From contig CAYIZP010000014.1 of NCBI GenBank assembly GCA_964367905.1, positions 1 through 64,000 on the forward strand: DNA of 64,000 nucleotides, read 5' to 3'. Position 1 is the first letter of the stretch, and each line of letters opens with the position of its first letter. A program made the translations under genes and the position numbers. Under the pieces are notes generated by a model. The model saw nothing but the letters and a program-made list of their open reading frames with translations, was not told where the DNA came from and made no database searches. Source of the DNA: CAUPWF01 sp964367905. GTDB lineage: Bacteria > Bacillota > Clostridia > Lachnospirales > Lachnospiraceae. Shown piece after piece: positions 8,756 to 17,211 of the stretch.

Positions 8756-11179
8756 ATGGAAAAGTTTTTAAGTTTACAATTAGATACGAATTTAGTTGAT
8801 TTTAATCGAATCGATCGTCTACAACAGAAGATGAATAACAGAGAACCGTGGATTTGTGTGGAGCGTGCAGAAATCATTACAAAATCATTCAAAGAGACAG
8901 AGGGAATGTCGATTGTAGTGCGTAGGGCAATTGCATACAAGGAAATTCTGGAGAATATGTCAATCTATATTGAAGATGATTCAATTATTTTCGGAAATCA
9001 AGCAAGTAAGAATTTTGCAGCACCAGTTTTTCCAGAATATTCATTTAACTGGGTGATTGATGAATTAGACGAGTTTGAAAAGCGTAGTGGGGATTACTTT
9101 AAAATCAGTGAGGATAGCAAAGAGAGATTAAAAGTATTGCAACCATATTGGCAAAATATTACACACCAAGACGAAGTATTGAGAAACTTGTCTCCACTGA
9201 ATCGTCAAGCAGAGACACAAAATGTATTACACCGCGGCGGAATCAGTATGTCAGGAGATGGACATATCATTCCAAATCACGAATTTGTTCTAGAACATGG
9301 ATATGGTGGAATGAAAAAGATTGCTGAGGAGAAGTTAGAAAATAGAGCGAAATTGACTCAAGAGCAAATTGATTACTATGAAGCAGCAATCATTACAATG
9401 GATGCATCACTCACATACATCAAGAGATTTTCCAAGTTATTGGCTGAGAAAGCGGCAGAGGAAACAGATTCGGTTCGTAAGCAAGAACTATTAGAGTATT
9501 CGAATATCTATTCTGACATGCTAGAGGGTGGAGCGAGAAATTTCTATGAGGCAGTGGAGTGTGTGTATTTGACACATCTACTTATGATGATTGAGAGTAA
9601 TGGACATTCATTCTCGTTTGGACGTTTTGACCAATTTATCCTTCCCTTCTATGAAGCGGATGTGGAAAAAGGTGTGTTGACGAAAGAGAAAGCGCTAGAG
9701 ATTACGACACATTTCTTTATTATGACGAACTCATTGAATAAAGTACGTCCATGGGGACACACACAATATAGCGGTGGATACCCATTGTATTCTAACTTGA
9801 TGTTATCAGGAATGAAACCAGATGGAACAGACGGAACAAACGATCTGTCATATATCTGTCTAGAGGCAATGAATCAATCTAGATTGCCTGAGCCAAACTT
9901 AAGTGTTCGTTACTGTGAGAAGACTCCACACGCGATCTTGAAAGATAGCGCAAAATTAATCCGTGAAGGATTCGGTATGCCTTCGATGTTCTGTGACGAG
10001 GTCGTGATTCCAGCTATGATGACATTAGATTTAGACCTAGAGGTTGCTAGAGACTACGCTTCTATGGGCTGTGTAGAGACTGCGATTCCTGGGAAATGGG
10101 GACATCGTGCAACAGGTATGACTTATATTAACTTTGGGAAAATCTTGGAGATTATCTTAAATAATGGAGTGGAACTTGTATCAGGAATTCAGTTATTTAG
10201 CATCAATGGAAACGATGGAAAAGAAATCGATTACAAGAACTTTGATGAATTGTGGGATGCTTGGAAGATGGCACTAAAATATTACTTCGAGTTAGCGATT
10301 GAATGCGATAATGTATGCGACCGTTCATTGAAGTATCATGATGCAGATGCATTTGCATCTTCTACAATCAACTGCTGCTTAGAGCGTGGAAAAACATTGA
10401 AGAACGGTGGCTCTGAATATGATTATATCTCTCAATCAAATATTGGACCATGCGTCATTGGTGATTCTATGGCAGCGATTAAGAAGTTAATCTTCGAAGA
10501 GAAGAAATTGACATTCCAAGAATTAATGACAGCATTGGAGGACAATTTTGAGGGGGAAAATGGTGCAAAGATTCGTAAGATGTGTCTAGAAGTACCGAAA
10601 TTTGGAAACGATGATGATTATGTGGATCATATGGTTGCTGAAGTATTCGAGTCTTATCTAGAATTATTGCCAAACTATCGTACAGACCGTCACAATGAAG
10701 GTCCAAAGGGATGCCGTTATACCATGTCTACAAGTAACATCACATCCTATGTTCCAAACGGATTTGATGTAGGGGCAACACCAGATGGTCGACTAGCGGG
10801 AGAACCATTGAACGAAGGTGCGTCACCATGTGTAGGTGCAGATAAGAGTGGACCAACGGCCGTAATACGATCGATTTCGAAGTTGCCAAATCAGAGAATT
10901 GCTGGTGGGCAGTTATTGAACATGAGGTTTGCTCCTGATTCATTAAAGGGAGAAGAAAATTTAGAGAAATTCACAGCATTTATCGAAAGTGCAAGACACT
11001 TCAATGTATTCCACAATCAGTTTAACATTGTGGATAGTGAATTACTTCGCAAAGCAAAAGAAGACCCAATCAAATACAACAATGTAATGGTGCGTGTAGC
11101 AGGATATTGTGCACTATTTACTACATTAATGCCGGAGGCGCAAGATGCAATTATTAACAGAAGCGAGCACCGATTCTAA
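8756..11179 (+). CDS. Glycyl radical enzyme (PFL/dehydratase superfamily)
   Basis: The 807-residue protein is a complete glycyl radical enzyme. The thiyl-radical Cys439 and general base Glu441 lie in MGCVE, and the radical Gly783 lies in RVAGYCALF, 24 residues from the end. The GCVE motif marks the lyase/dehydratase side of the family (CutC, glycerol dehydratase, and the PflD/YbiW group) and not pyruvate formate-lyase itself, which has adjacent cysteines. The sequence around the motif (GCVETAIPG) does not carry the GCVEP found in CutC and glycerol dehydratase. Context with FSA-like aldolase, NagA/NagB and a PTS points to a phosphorylated sugar substrate, possibly an anhydro- or amino-sugar phosphate. 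RBS AAGAAAGGAAA is upstream. The activase gene follows directly. Confidence 0.92.
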   Translation: MEKFLSLQLDTNLVDFNRIDRLQQKMNNREPWICVERAEIITKSFKETEGMSIVVRRAIAYKEILENMSIYIEDDSIIFGNQASKNFAAPVFPEYSFNWVIDELDEFEKRSGDYFKISEDSKERLKVLQPYWQNITHQDEVLRNLSPLNRQAETQNVLHRGGISMSGDGHIIPNHEFVLEHGYGGMKKIAEEKLENRAKLTQEQIDYYEAAIITMDASLTYIKRFSKLLAEKAAEETDSVRKQELLEYSNIYSDMLEGGARNFYEAVECVYLTHLLMMIESNGHSFSFGRFDQFILPFYEADVEKGVLTKEKALEITTHFFIMTNSLNKVRPWGHTQYSGGYPLYSNLMLSGMKPDGTDGTNDLSYICLEAMNQSRLPEPNLSVRYCEKTPHAILKDSAKLIREGFGMPSMFCDEVVIPAMMTLDLDLEVARDYASMGCVETAIPGKWGHRATGMTYINFGKILEIILNNGVELVSGIQLFSINGNDGKEIDYKNFDELWDAWKMALKYYFELAIECDNVCDRSLKYHDADAFASSTINCCLERGKTLKNGGSEYDYISQSNIGPCVIGDSMAAIKKLIFEEKKLTFQELMTALEDNFEGENGAKIRKMCLEVPKFGNDDDYVDHMVAEVFESYLELLPNYRTDRHNEGPKGCRYTMSTSNITSYVPNGFDVGATPDGRLAGEPLNEGASPCVGADKSGPTAVIRSISKLPNQRIAGGQLLNMRFAPDSLKGEENLEKFTAFIESARHFNVFHNQFNIVDSELLRKAKEDPIKYNNVMVRVAGYCALFTTLMPEAQDAIINRSEHRF

Positions 11180-11213
11180 TGTGAGTGGAAGAAAAGAGGG
11201 TATAGACTATACC

Positions 11214-12131
11214 ATGGAAAAAACAAGAGGGCTAATATCACATATTCAAACATATTGCACCAAGGATGGGCCAGGCATTCGAACGACAGCATTTTTCATG
11301 GGCTGTAACCTTCGGTGTAAGTGGTGTGCGAATCCAGAAGCCATGCTTCTAGGAGAAAAACTGTTTTATCATGAAAATCTATGTAAAGGCTGCGGGAGAT
11401 GCGTTACGCATTTTCCGCAGCAATTAGCCTATGAAAATGGGAAAATCAATATCATAGGAGATCGTGAACTGATGAAGGATGAATTGCCTGAGTTATGTAA
11501 CTATCAGGCATATGAGAAAAAGGGGAGATACTATACACCCCAAGAACTGGCAAATGAGTTGAAGAAAGACCAAGTGTTTTTTAAACAATCAGGTGGCGGA
11601 GTGACTTTTTCAGGTGGAGAACCCTTTCTCCAACCTGGTATGCTATTGGAAACAATGAAGCTTCTGAGGGAAGACGGAATTCATATCGCAATCGAGACAG
11701 CTGGACTGTTTGATTTTGAAAAACAGGAAGAAATCATTGAGTTGTGCGATTTGTTCCTATATGATGTCAAAGCATATTCAAGAGAAATCCATGAGAAGTG
11801 TACAGAAGTTTCAAATCAGAAGATACTAGAAAATCTAAAAAAATTAAACGAAAAAAATAAAGATATATGCACGCGCATGATTATTGTACCCCAATATAAT
11901 GATGATGTAGAAGATATAAAAGAGAGATTGGATTATATAGTTGGTTTTGAATGTGTTCAGCAAGTAGACTTTCTCAAATATCATAATTTGGGTGAGGGGA
12001 AATATCATTGCTTGGGAATGGAATATCCTCTGGAAAATTTAGGATATGATGAATTGCAGTTAGATAAAACAATGTTGGAAATTGAAGAATATGCAAAATT
12101 GAAAGGGATAAAATATACAATCGGCGGATAA
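11214..12131 (+). CDS. Glycyl radical enzyme activating enzyme (radical SAM)
   Basis: The 305-residue radical-SAM activase installs the glycyl radical on the enzyme encoded immediately upstream. The SAM cluster motif is C31-X3-C35-X2-C38 (CNLRCKWC), preceded by DGPGIRT, and FSGGEPFLQ is the GGE motif. A second cluster region has only CKGCGRC; the other ferredoxin cysteines typical of activases with two extra clusters are missing, so at most one auxiliary cluster seems possible. I prefer the ATG at 11214 because family members begin close to this GLIxxIQ motif. An ATG at 11145, inside the upstream gene and behind GGAGG, would add 23 residues and allow translational coupling. Confidence 0.88.
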   Translation: MEKTRGLISHIQTYCTKDGPGIRTTAFFMGCNLRCKWCANPEAMLLGEKLFYHENLCKGCGRCVTHFPQQLAYENGKINIIGDRELMKDELPELCNYQAYEKKGRYYTPQELANELKKDQVFFKQSGGGVTFSGGEPFLQPGMLLETMKLLREDGIHIAIETAGLFDFEKQEEIIELCDLFLYDVKAYSREIHEKCTEVSNQKILENLKKLNEKNKDICTRMIIVPQYNDDVEDIKERLDYIVGFECVQQVDFLKYHNLGEGKYHCLGMEYPLENLGYDELQLDKTMLEIEEYAKLKGIKYTIGG

Positions 12132-12170
12132 GTAAAAACACACAAAAAATTAAGAAAAAAATAAAAATTA

Positions 12171-12199
12171 TTGACAATATGATTAAAACACGATATACT
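12171..12199 (+). promoter_or_regulatory. Strong sigma-A promoter of the antiterminator/PTS operon
   Basis: TTGACA (12171-12176) and TATACT (12194-12199) are separated by exactly 17 bases. The promoter is followed at once by a ribonucleic antiterminator and terminator, so transcription starts near 12206. Confidence 0.85.
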
Positions 12200-12215
12200 T
12201 TAAATAAATACAGAG

Positions 12216-12247
12216 CAGATTGTTACTGAGATTCAGGCAAGACTAAG
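12216..12247 (+). promoter_or_regulatory. RAT (ribonucleic antiterminator) site for a BglG/LicT-type protein
   Basis: The transcribed leader has AGATTGTTACTG, then CAGGCAAGACT, which matches the conserved RAT of licT/sacY/bglG leaders almost base for base. It overlaps the ascending arm of the downstream terminator, so bound protein would prevent terminator folding. The adjacent antiterminator gene is the obvious cognate protein. Confidence 0.88.
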
Positions 12248-12301
12248 CTTTAAAACAGGCACTATGAATAGTGGATGTGTTTTTGAGATTGGTCTTTTTT
12301 T
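12239..12301 (+). terminator. Leader terminator controlled by antitermination
   Basis: AAGACTAA (12239-12246) pairs with TTGGTCTT (12289-12296) with one G-U pair, and is followed by a T-run. The 5' arm is shared with the RAT, the usual arrangement in BglG-type switches. The long loop may hold additional structure. Confidence 0.75.
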
Positions 12302-12338
12302 AATATATAATTTCAGTGCCATTATTTGGGAGAAGAGT

Positions 12339-13169
12339 ATGAAAGTTCTGAAGGTAATTAACAATAATGTTGTCAGCTGTACGGATGATAAAGGGAAAGA
12401 AGTCGTTGTAATGGGATGTGGGATTGGCTTTCAAGCTAAGCCGAATTCGCCAGTTAAGACAGAGTTCATTGAGAAGGTGTTTCATATGGAGACGCCAAAG
12501 AGCACGGAGAAACTGATTGAACTATTTGAAACATTGCCGACAGAGTATATAGAGATTACATCACAAATCGTAGAATATGCAAAAGAAACTTTGAAATATC
12601 CGATTCGTGAGACGATTTATTTAACCTTGACAGATCATATAAATTTCTCCATTGAGCGAGTGAAGCAAAATATGAATTTTGAAAATGCTTTGACCGCAGA
12701 GGTGAAATGTTTTTATCCAGATGAATTTGCAATTGGAAGTTATGCAGTGCAATATATTAGAGAGAAAACAGGCGTTGACTTACCGATGGATGATGCTGCG
12801 ACCATCGCGTTCCATCTCGTAAGTGCTGGATATGATACTTCAATTAAGGAAACGGTATATTCGACTCAGATTTTTCGAGATGTACTAGATTATCTCAAGA
12901 AGATTAAAGTTATTACTTGGGATGAGAACTCAGAAGAGTATGAAGAGTCAGCAATTTATATAAAATTTATTATTAGACGGGTACTCATGAATAAACAGAC
13001 CACAGAGTATGAGAGGCAATATATTCATATGGTGAAAACGATTTATTCGAGTGAACATCGACATGCCAAGCGGATTGCGGAATATCTGAAAGAAAAGAGT
13101 AATAATATGATGACGGAGAGTACACTAGTGGATTTGACCATGTGCATTCGACGATTCAAACAAGAATAA
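12339..13169 (+). CDS. BglG/LicT-family transcriptional antiterminator
   Basis: The 276-residue protein has an RNA-binding CAT domain (residues 1-55, MKVLKVINNNVV) and two PRD domains. I chose the ATG at 12339 because GGGAGAAGAG precedes it. PRD1 keeps both phosphorylatable histidines at the LicT positions, His100 (LTDHINF) and His159 (IAFHLV). PRD2 has lost both: position 207 is Tyr and position 269 is Cys. In LicT-type proteins, PTS phosphorylation of PRD1 is inhibitory and HPr phosphorylation of PRD2 is activating. This protein therefore probably senses its own EII but not HPr. It should bind the RAT just upstream and control itself, the PTS genes and nagA/nagB. Confidence 0.92.
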   Translation: MKVLKVINNNVVSCTDDKGKEVVVMGCGIGFQAKPNSPVKTEFIEKVFHMETPKSTEKLIELFETLPTEYIEITSQIVEYAKETLKYPIRETIYLTLTDHINFSIERVKQNMNFENALTAEVKCFYPDEFAIGSYAVQYIREKTGVDLPMDDAATIAFHLVSAGYDTSIKETVYSTQIFRDVLDYLKKIKVITWDENSEEYEESAIYIKFIIRRVLMNKQTTEYERQYIHMVKTIYSSEHRHAKRIAEYLKEKSNNMMTESTLVDLTMCIRRFKQE

Positions 13170-13182
13170 AGGAGGAAGTGGA

Positions 13183-13668
13183 GTGGGATTATTTGGAAAA
13201 CTATTTAGTGAAAAAGAGAAAGAGTTGTATTCCCCTATTGTGGGCAAGGCGGTGAAGCTATCTGAGGTGAGTGATCCGACATTCGGAGAAGGAATGTTGG
13301 GGAAAGGGGTAGCAATTTTGCCAGAGGGAACAGAAGTGTTATCTCCATGTGACGGTGTGATTGAGGTAATGTTCGAGACTGGTCATGCAGTGAGTATTAA
13401 GACGAGTTACGGAGCTGAGGTTTTGATTCATGTAGGATTAGACACGGTAAGCCTTAAGGGAGAACATTTTGATGTACATGTAAAGGCTGGTGACACTGTG
13501 ACGAAAGGACAGAAGTTGATTACAGTGGATATCGAAGCAGTAAAAGCAAAGGGATTCGATGTGATAACACCGATGATTATCTGTAATACGGATGATTATG
13601 CAAAGGTAAATACATATGTGGACAAATCGGTAACGAACTCGGATGTAGTAATCGGAATTGTGGAATAG
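13183..13668 (+). CDS. PTS glucose-family IIA protein
   Basis: The 161-residue protein is of the Crr/IIA-Glc family. The two active-site histidines are His68 (TGHAVSI) and His83 (LIHVGLDTV), 15 residues apart as in E. coli IIA-Glc. Start is GTG at 13183 behind GGAGGAAG. It should accept phosphate from HPr on His83 and pass it to the IIB domain of the protein encoded next. It is 13 bp downstream of the antiterminator gene and part of the same operon. Confidence 0.93.
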   Translation: MGLFGKLFSEKEKELYSPIVGKAVKLSEVSDPTFGEGMLGKGVAILPEGTEVLSPCDGVIEVMFETGHAVSIKTSYGAEVLIHVGLDTVSLKGEHFDVHVKAGDTVTKGQKLITVDIEAVKAKGFDVITPMIICNTDDYAKVNTYVDKSVTNSDVVIGIVE

Positions 13669-13751
13669 ATAAACCACAAGAAAGAACAAGGTAATAAAGT
13701 CATTGTGGGTCGATGGCTTATTATATATCAAACATAAGGAGGAATGAAGGT

Positions 13752-15179
13752 ATGAAATTTTTACAGAGAATAGGTAGAGCATTGATGCTACCAGTAGCAG
13801 CATTACCAATCGCGGGTGTTTTAATGGGGATTGGTTATTGGATTGACCCTACAGGTTGGGGAGCGAATAACATATTGGCGCTATTATTGATTAAATCAGG
13901 TTCGATTCTAATTGATAACATGTCTATCTTATTTGCTATTGGGGTAGCAATTGGTATGTCAAAAGATTCAGAAGGTACAGCGGGACTTGCTGGTTTTATC
14001 GCATTTACGACCATTACAACGATGCTAGGAGCAGGGGTTGTAGGATTGATCGTAGGTGGAGATGCACCTCTAGCATTTACAAAGATTAACAACCAATTTA
14101 TCGGTATCTTATCAGGGGTTATCGCAGCTGGTTGTTATGATCGTTTCTATCAAACAGAATTACCAGCAGCACTCGGTTTCTTTAATGGACGCCGTAGTGT
14201 GCCGATTGTAACGGTTGTTGCATCATTAATCGTATGTGTGCCATTGTATTTTATTTGGCCAATTTTGTATAATGGTTTGGTAGCATTGGGAGAGGGAATC
14301 CTAGGAATGGGAGCAGTAGGAGCAGGTCTTTATGGATTCTTGAACCGTTTATTAATCCCAACTGGATTACACCATGCGTTGAACTCAGTATTCTGGTTTG
14401 ATGTTGCAGGAGTGAGTGATCTCGGTAAATTCTGGGGTAGCGTTGAAGGTGGAGTATTAGGACAAACAGGACAATATATGGCAGGTTTCTTCCCAGTTAT
14501 GATGTTCGGTCTTCCAGCAGCAGCTTTAGCGATGTATCACACAGCAAAGACTAAGAATAAGAAGATTGTAAGTGGTCTATTATTAGCAGCTTCATTTTCA
14601 TCATTCTTTACAGGAATCACAGAGCCATTGGAATTTGCATTTATGTTCTTGGCTCCAGGATTATATCTAATCCATGCAGTATTGACAGGACTTTCTTGCT
14701 TCGTAGTAGCATTACTTCCAACACGTGCTGGATTTAATTTCAGTGCAGGTCTTGTTGACTGGGTATTATCATTTAAGGCACCATTTGCGGTACAACCTTG
14801 GATGTTGTTGATTGTAGGATTAGTTGTAGGGGTAATCTACTATGTGATCTTCCGTTTTGCAATTCAGATGTGGAATCTTAAGACACCAGGTCGTGAAGAC
14901 GATATCGAAGGTGAAGAGAAGATTGAAATCGCAACAAACGATTATGGAGCATTGGCAGTAGAATTATTAGCGGGACTTGGTGGAGCGGAGAATATCAGTG
15001 CAGCATCAAACTGCGTATCTAGACTACGTGTAGAAGTAAAAGACCGTCTATTAGTAGATGAGAAGAAATTGAAAGCTACAGGAGTTGCAGGGGTGATTCG
15101 TCCAAGTAAGAACACAGTTCAGATTATCATCGGAACAAAAGTTCAGTTCGTAGCAGATGAATTTACAAAGTTACTATAA
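13752..15179 (+). CDS. nagE: PTS IIBC permease, N-acetylglucosamine (NagE) type
   Basis: The 475-residue protein has an N-terminal IIC transport domain of about ten membrane segments (residues 1-370, with GLHHALNSVFWFD and GITEPLEFAF, both characteristic of glucose/GlcNAc permeases) and a C-terminal IIB domain with the phosphocysteine Cys421 in NCVSRLRVEV. AAGGAGG precedes the ATG at 13752. The gene is followed by canonical nagA and nagB, so uptake and phosphorylation of N-acetylglucosamine is the best call. Because the same gene region encodes a glycyl radical enzyme and a divergent NagA/NagB pair, a related amino or anhydro sugar is also possible. Confidence 0.88.
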   Translation: MKFLQRIGRALMLPVAALPIAGVLMGIGYWIDPTGWGANNILALLLIKSGSILIDNMSILFAIGVAIGMSKDSEGTAGLAGFIAFTTITTMLGAGVVGLIVGGDAPLAFTKINNQFIGILSGVIAAGCYDRFYQTELPAALGFFNGRRSVPIVTVVASLIVCVPLYFIWPILYNGLVALGEGILGMGAVGAGLYGFLNRLLIPTGLHHALNSVFWFDVAGVSDLGKFWGSVEGGVLGQTGQYMAGFFPVMMFGLPAAALAMYHTAKTKNKKIVSGLLLAASFSSFFTGITEPLEFAFMFLAPGLYLIHAVLTGLSCFVVALLPTRAGFNFSAGLVDWVLSFKAPFAVQPWMLLIVGLVVGVIYYVIFRFAIQMWNLKTPGREDDIEGEEKIEIATNDYGALAVELLAGLGGAENISAASNCVSRLRVEVKDRLLVDEKKLKATGVAGVIRPSKNTVQIIIGTKVQFVADEFTKLL

Positions 15180-15224
15180 GTAGAAGTTTTACTTTGACCC
15201 ACAAAGTAATTTAGGGAAGAGATT

Positions 15225-15270
15225 GGGGACGGGGGAGATGTGAGCGAAGGCTCATCCTTCCCTCGTCCCC
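15225..15270. repeat. GGGGAC...GTCCCC palindromic repeat, copy A
   Basis: A 46-bp imperfect palindrome runs from GGGGACGGGGG to CCTCGTCCCC with a central TGAGC GAAG GCTCA stem-loop. It lies 46 bp after the PTS gene stop. Related copies are at 17162-17206, 57800-57841 and, with a different centre, 61364-61410. The repeat could act as a terminator or mRNA-stabilising hairpin, or be a REP-like mobile palindrome. Confidence 0.7.
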
Positions 15271-15302
15271 TTCTTCTACAGCATTCAGGAAAGGGGAAAA
15301 AG

Positions 15303-16424
15303 ATGTTAATTAAAAATGGAACAATATTTGTCGATGGAGCATTTATCAAATCGGATATGAAGGTTTCAGATGGTGTAATTACAGAAATTGCAGAAAATAT
15401 AAGTGAAAAGAATGAGGAAGTACTAGATTGTAGTGGAAAACGCATTGTTCCAGGGATGGTTGATGTCCATACACATGGATGTATCGGGTATGATTTTACC
15501 ATATCTTCTCAAGAAGAAATACAAGAAATGTTGGATTTTTATGCAAAAATTGGGACAACTTCGGTATTGGCTACGGTTATGACGGGGCCAAAAGATGTGC
15601 TAGAGGGGGCCATGACGAGGATATCGGCATGGGCTCAAAAGGAAGGTACTTCTTGCAAAATCGAGGGAATCCACATGGAGGGACCTTTTTTTGCTTCAGC
15701 GAAGAAGGGAGCACATGATGAACATTGTCTCTTGAACCCAGATATTGAGTTTTTCAAAGAATTGCAGTCCCTCTGCAATGGTATCATCCGATTGGTTGCA
15801 ATTGACCCAGACCTAGAGGGTTCAGAGGAATTTATCAAGGAATTCAAAGATCAATTGACAATCTCACTAGGACATAGTGCATGTAACTATGACACAGCCA
15901 TGCGGGCGTTTGGTTGGGGGGCATCTCATGTAACTCATCTATTCAATGCAATGCTTCCGATGAACCATCGTGAGCCAGGGCTGATTGGGGCATTTTCAGA
16001 TGCAGAAGCTCAGGCTGAAATCATATGCGACGGATTTCATATCCATCCAAGTGCAATCCGTCTGATGTTTGATGCCAACCCAGGAAAGATGATGTTAATC
16101 TCAGACACTATCAGTGCTATGGGACTACCAGATGGCGATTATTTGAGTGGTGGATTGGACGTAAAGGTTGTCAATGGAGAAGCACGTCTTGAAAGTGGCA
16201 CCATAGCGGGGGCTACAAAGTCCTTGTATCAAGGAGTACAGAATGCGATTGCATTTGGCATTCAACCAGAGGTTGCAATTTTAAGTGCAACAGAAAGGCC
16301 AGCGAAATCCGTTGGAATAGAATCAAAATGTGGAAAGATACAAGTTGGAAGGAAGGCAGATTTTCTGATTGTTGACAATGAGTATAACTTAGAGTTGGTA
16401 TATGTATCAGGCAATTTGGTTTAA
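15303..16424 (+). CDS. nagA: N-acetylglucosamine-6-phosphate deacetylase
   Basis: The 373-residue amidohydrolase keeps all NagA landmarks: DVHTHG, the metal-ligand Glu in HMEGPF, KKGAH, SLGHS, HVTHLFNAM, MNHREPG and the catalytic Asp in MLISDTISAMGLPDG. The ATG at 15303 follows AGGAAAGGGG. It makes glucosamine 6-phosphate in the cytoplasm from the GlcNAc 6-phosphate delivered by the upstream PTS. nagB follows 18 bp later. It is much closer to canonical NagA than the copy at 6107-7234. Confidence 0.94.
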   Translation: MLIKNGTIFVDGAFIKSDMKVSDGVITEIAENISEKNEEVLDCSGKRIVPGMVDVHTHGCIGYDFTISSQEEIQEMLDFYAKIGTTSVLATVMTGPKDVLEGAMTRISAWAQKEGTSCKIEGIHMEGPFFASAKKGAHDEHCLLNPDIEFFKELQSLCNGIIRLVAIDPDLEGSEEFIKEFKDQLTISLGHSACNYDTAMRAFGWGASHVTHLFNAMLPMNHREPGLIGAFSDAEAQAEIICDGFHIHPSAIRLMFDANPGKMMLISDTISAMGLPDGDYLSGGLDVKVVNGEARLESGTIAGATKSLYQGVQNAIAFGIQPEVAILSATERPAKSVGIESKCGKIQVGRKADFLIVDNEYNLELVYVSGNLV

Positions 16425-16442
16425 GGAAAAGGAGATAAATTT

Positions 16443-17156
16443 ATGAAGATTATTGAAGCAAAAAATTATGAAGATTTAAGTAGAAAGGTGGCGAATATTA
16501 TATCCGCTCAAGTCATCTTGAATCCAAAGTGTGTGTTAGGATTAGCAACAGGATCTACGCCTGTTGGAACATATAAACAATTGGTAGAGTGGTATGATAA
16601 GGGTGATATAGATTTTTCGGCAACAACAAGTGTGAATCTAGATGAGTACTGTGGACTGGCAGGAGATAATGAGCAGAGTTATCGTTATTTTATGGATCAC
16701 AACTTATTCAATCATATCAATATTAAGAAGGAAAATACGTATGTACCAAATGGATTGGCAACGAATTACGAAGAAGAGTGTGTGCGATATGATGCTCTAA
16801 TCAGTGATTTGGGAGGAGTGGATCTTCAGCTACTCGGAATTGGAACCAATGGCCATATTGGGTTCAATGAACCAGATAATGAGTTTGAAAAGATGACACA
16901 TGTTGTTGAGTTGGGAGAATCAACCATAGAAGCAAATTCCAGATTCTTCGAGACCTTGGATGATGTTCCAAAATCTGCACTTACCATGGGAATCAAAGCG
17001 ATTATGCAAGCGAAGAAAATCTTACTTGTAGCAAATGGATCAAAGAAAGAATCAATCCTGAAAGAAGCACTATATGGACCGATCACACCACATGTGCCAG
17101 CATCAGTATTGCAATTACATTCAGACCTGACTGTAGTTTGTTGTTGGAATGATTAA
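16443..17156 (+). CDS. nagB: Glucosamine-6-phosphate deaminase
   Basis: The 237-residue protein has the normal NagB length. It carries the phosphate loop ATGSTP, NLDEY, the active-site motif GIGTNGHIGFNEP with the ring-opening His and Glu intact, and the C-terminal LQLH region. It converts glucosamine 6-phosphate to fructose 6-phosphate and ammonia. AAAAGGAG precedes the ATG. This is the last gene of the GlcNAc PTS operon and is followed by palindromic repeat B. Confidence 0.95.
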   Translation: MKIIEAKNYEDLSRKVANIISAQVILNPKCVLGLATGSTPVGTYKQLVEWYDKGDIDFSATTSVNLDEYCGLAGDNEQSYRYFMDHNLFNHINIKKENTYVPNGLATNYEEECVRYDALISDLGGVDLQLLGIGTNGHIGFNEPDNEFEKMTHVVELGESTIEANSRFFETLDDVPKSALTMGIKAIMQAKKILLVANGSKKESILKEALYGPITPHVPASVLQLHSDLTVVCCWND

Positions 17157-17161
17157 GAATA

Positions 17162-17206
17162 GGGGACAGTGGTAGGATGAGCTTAGCTCATATCTCCGCT
17201 GTCCCC
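17162..17206. repeat. GGGGAC...GTCCCC palindromic repeat, copy B
   Basis: A 45-bp palindrome with arms GGGGACAGTGG and CCGCTGTCCCC and a central GATGAGCTTAGCTCATA. It lies exactly between the convergent nagB (stop 17156) and beta-propeller (stop 17212) genes, so it may serve as a bidirectional terminator. Its inner sequence is nearly that of copy C. Confidence 0.72.
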
Positions 17207-17211
17207 AAACC

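Noticed and set aside
8756..11179. Pyruvate formate-lyase
   Set aside because: PFL needs two adjacent cysteines at the active site; here the motif is GCVE.
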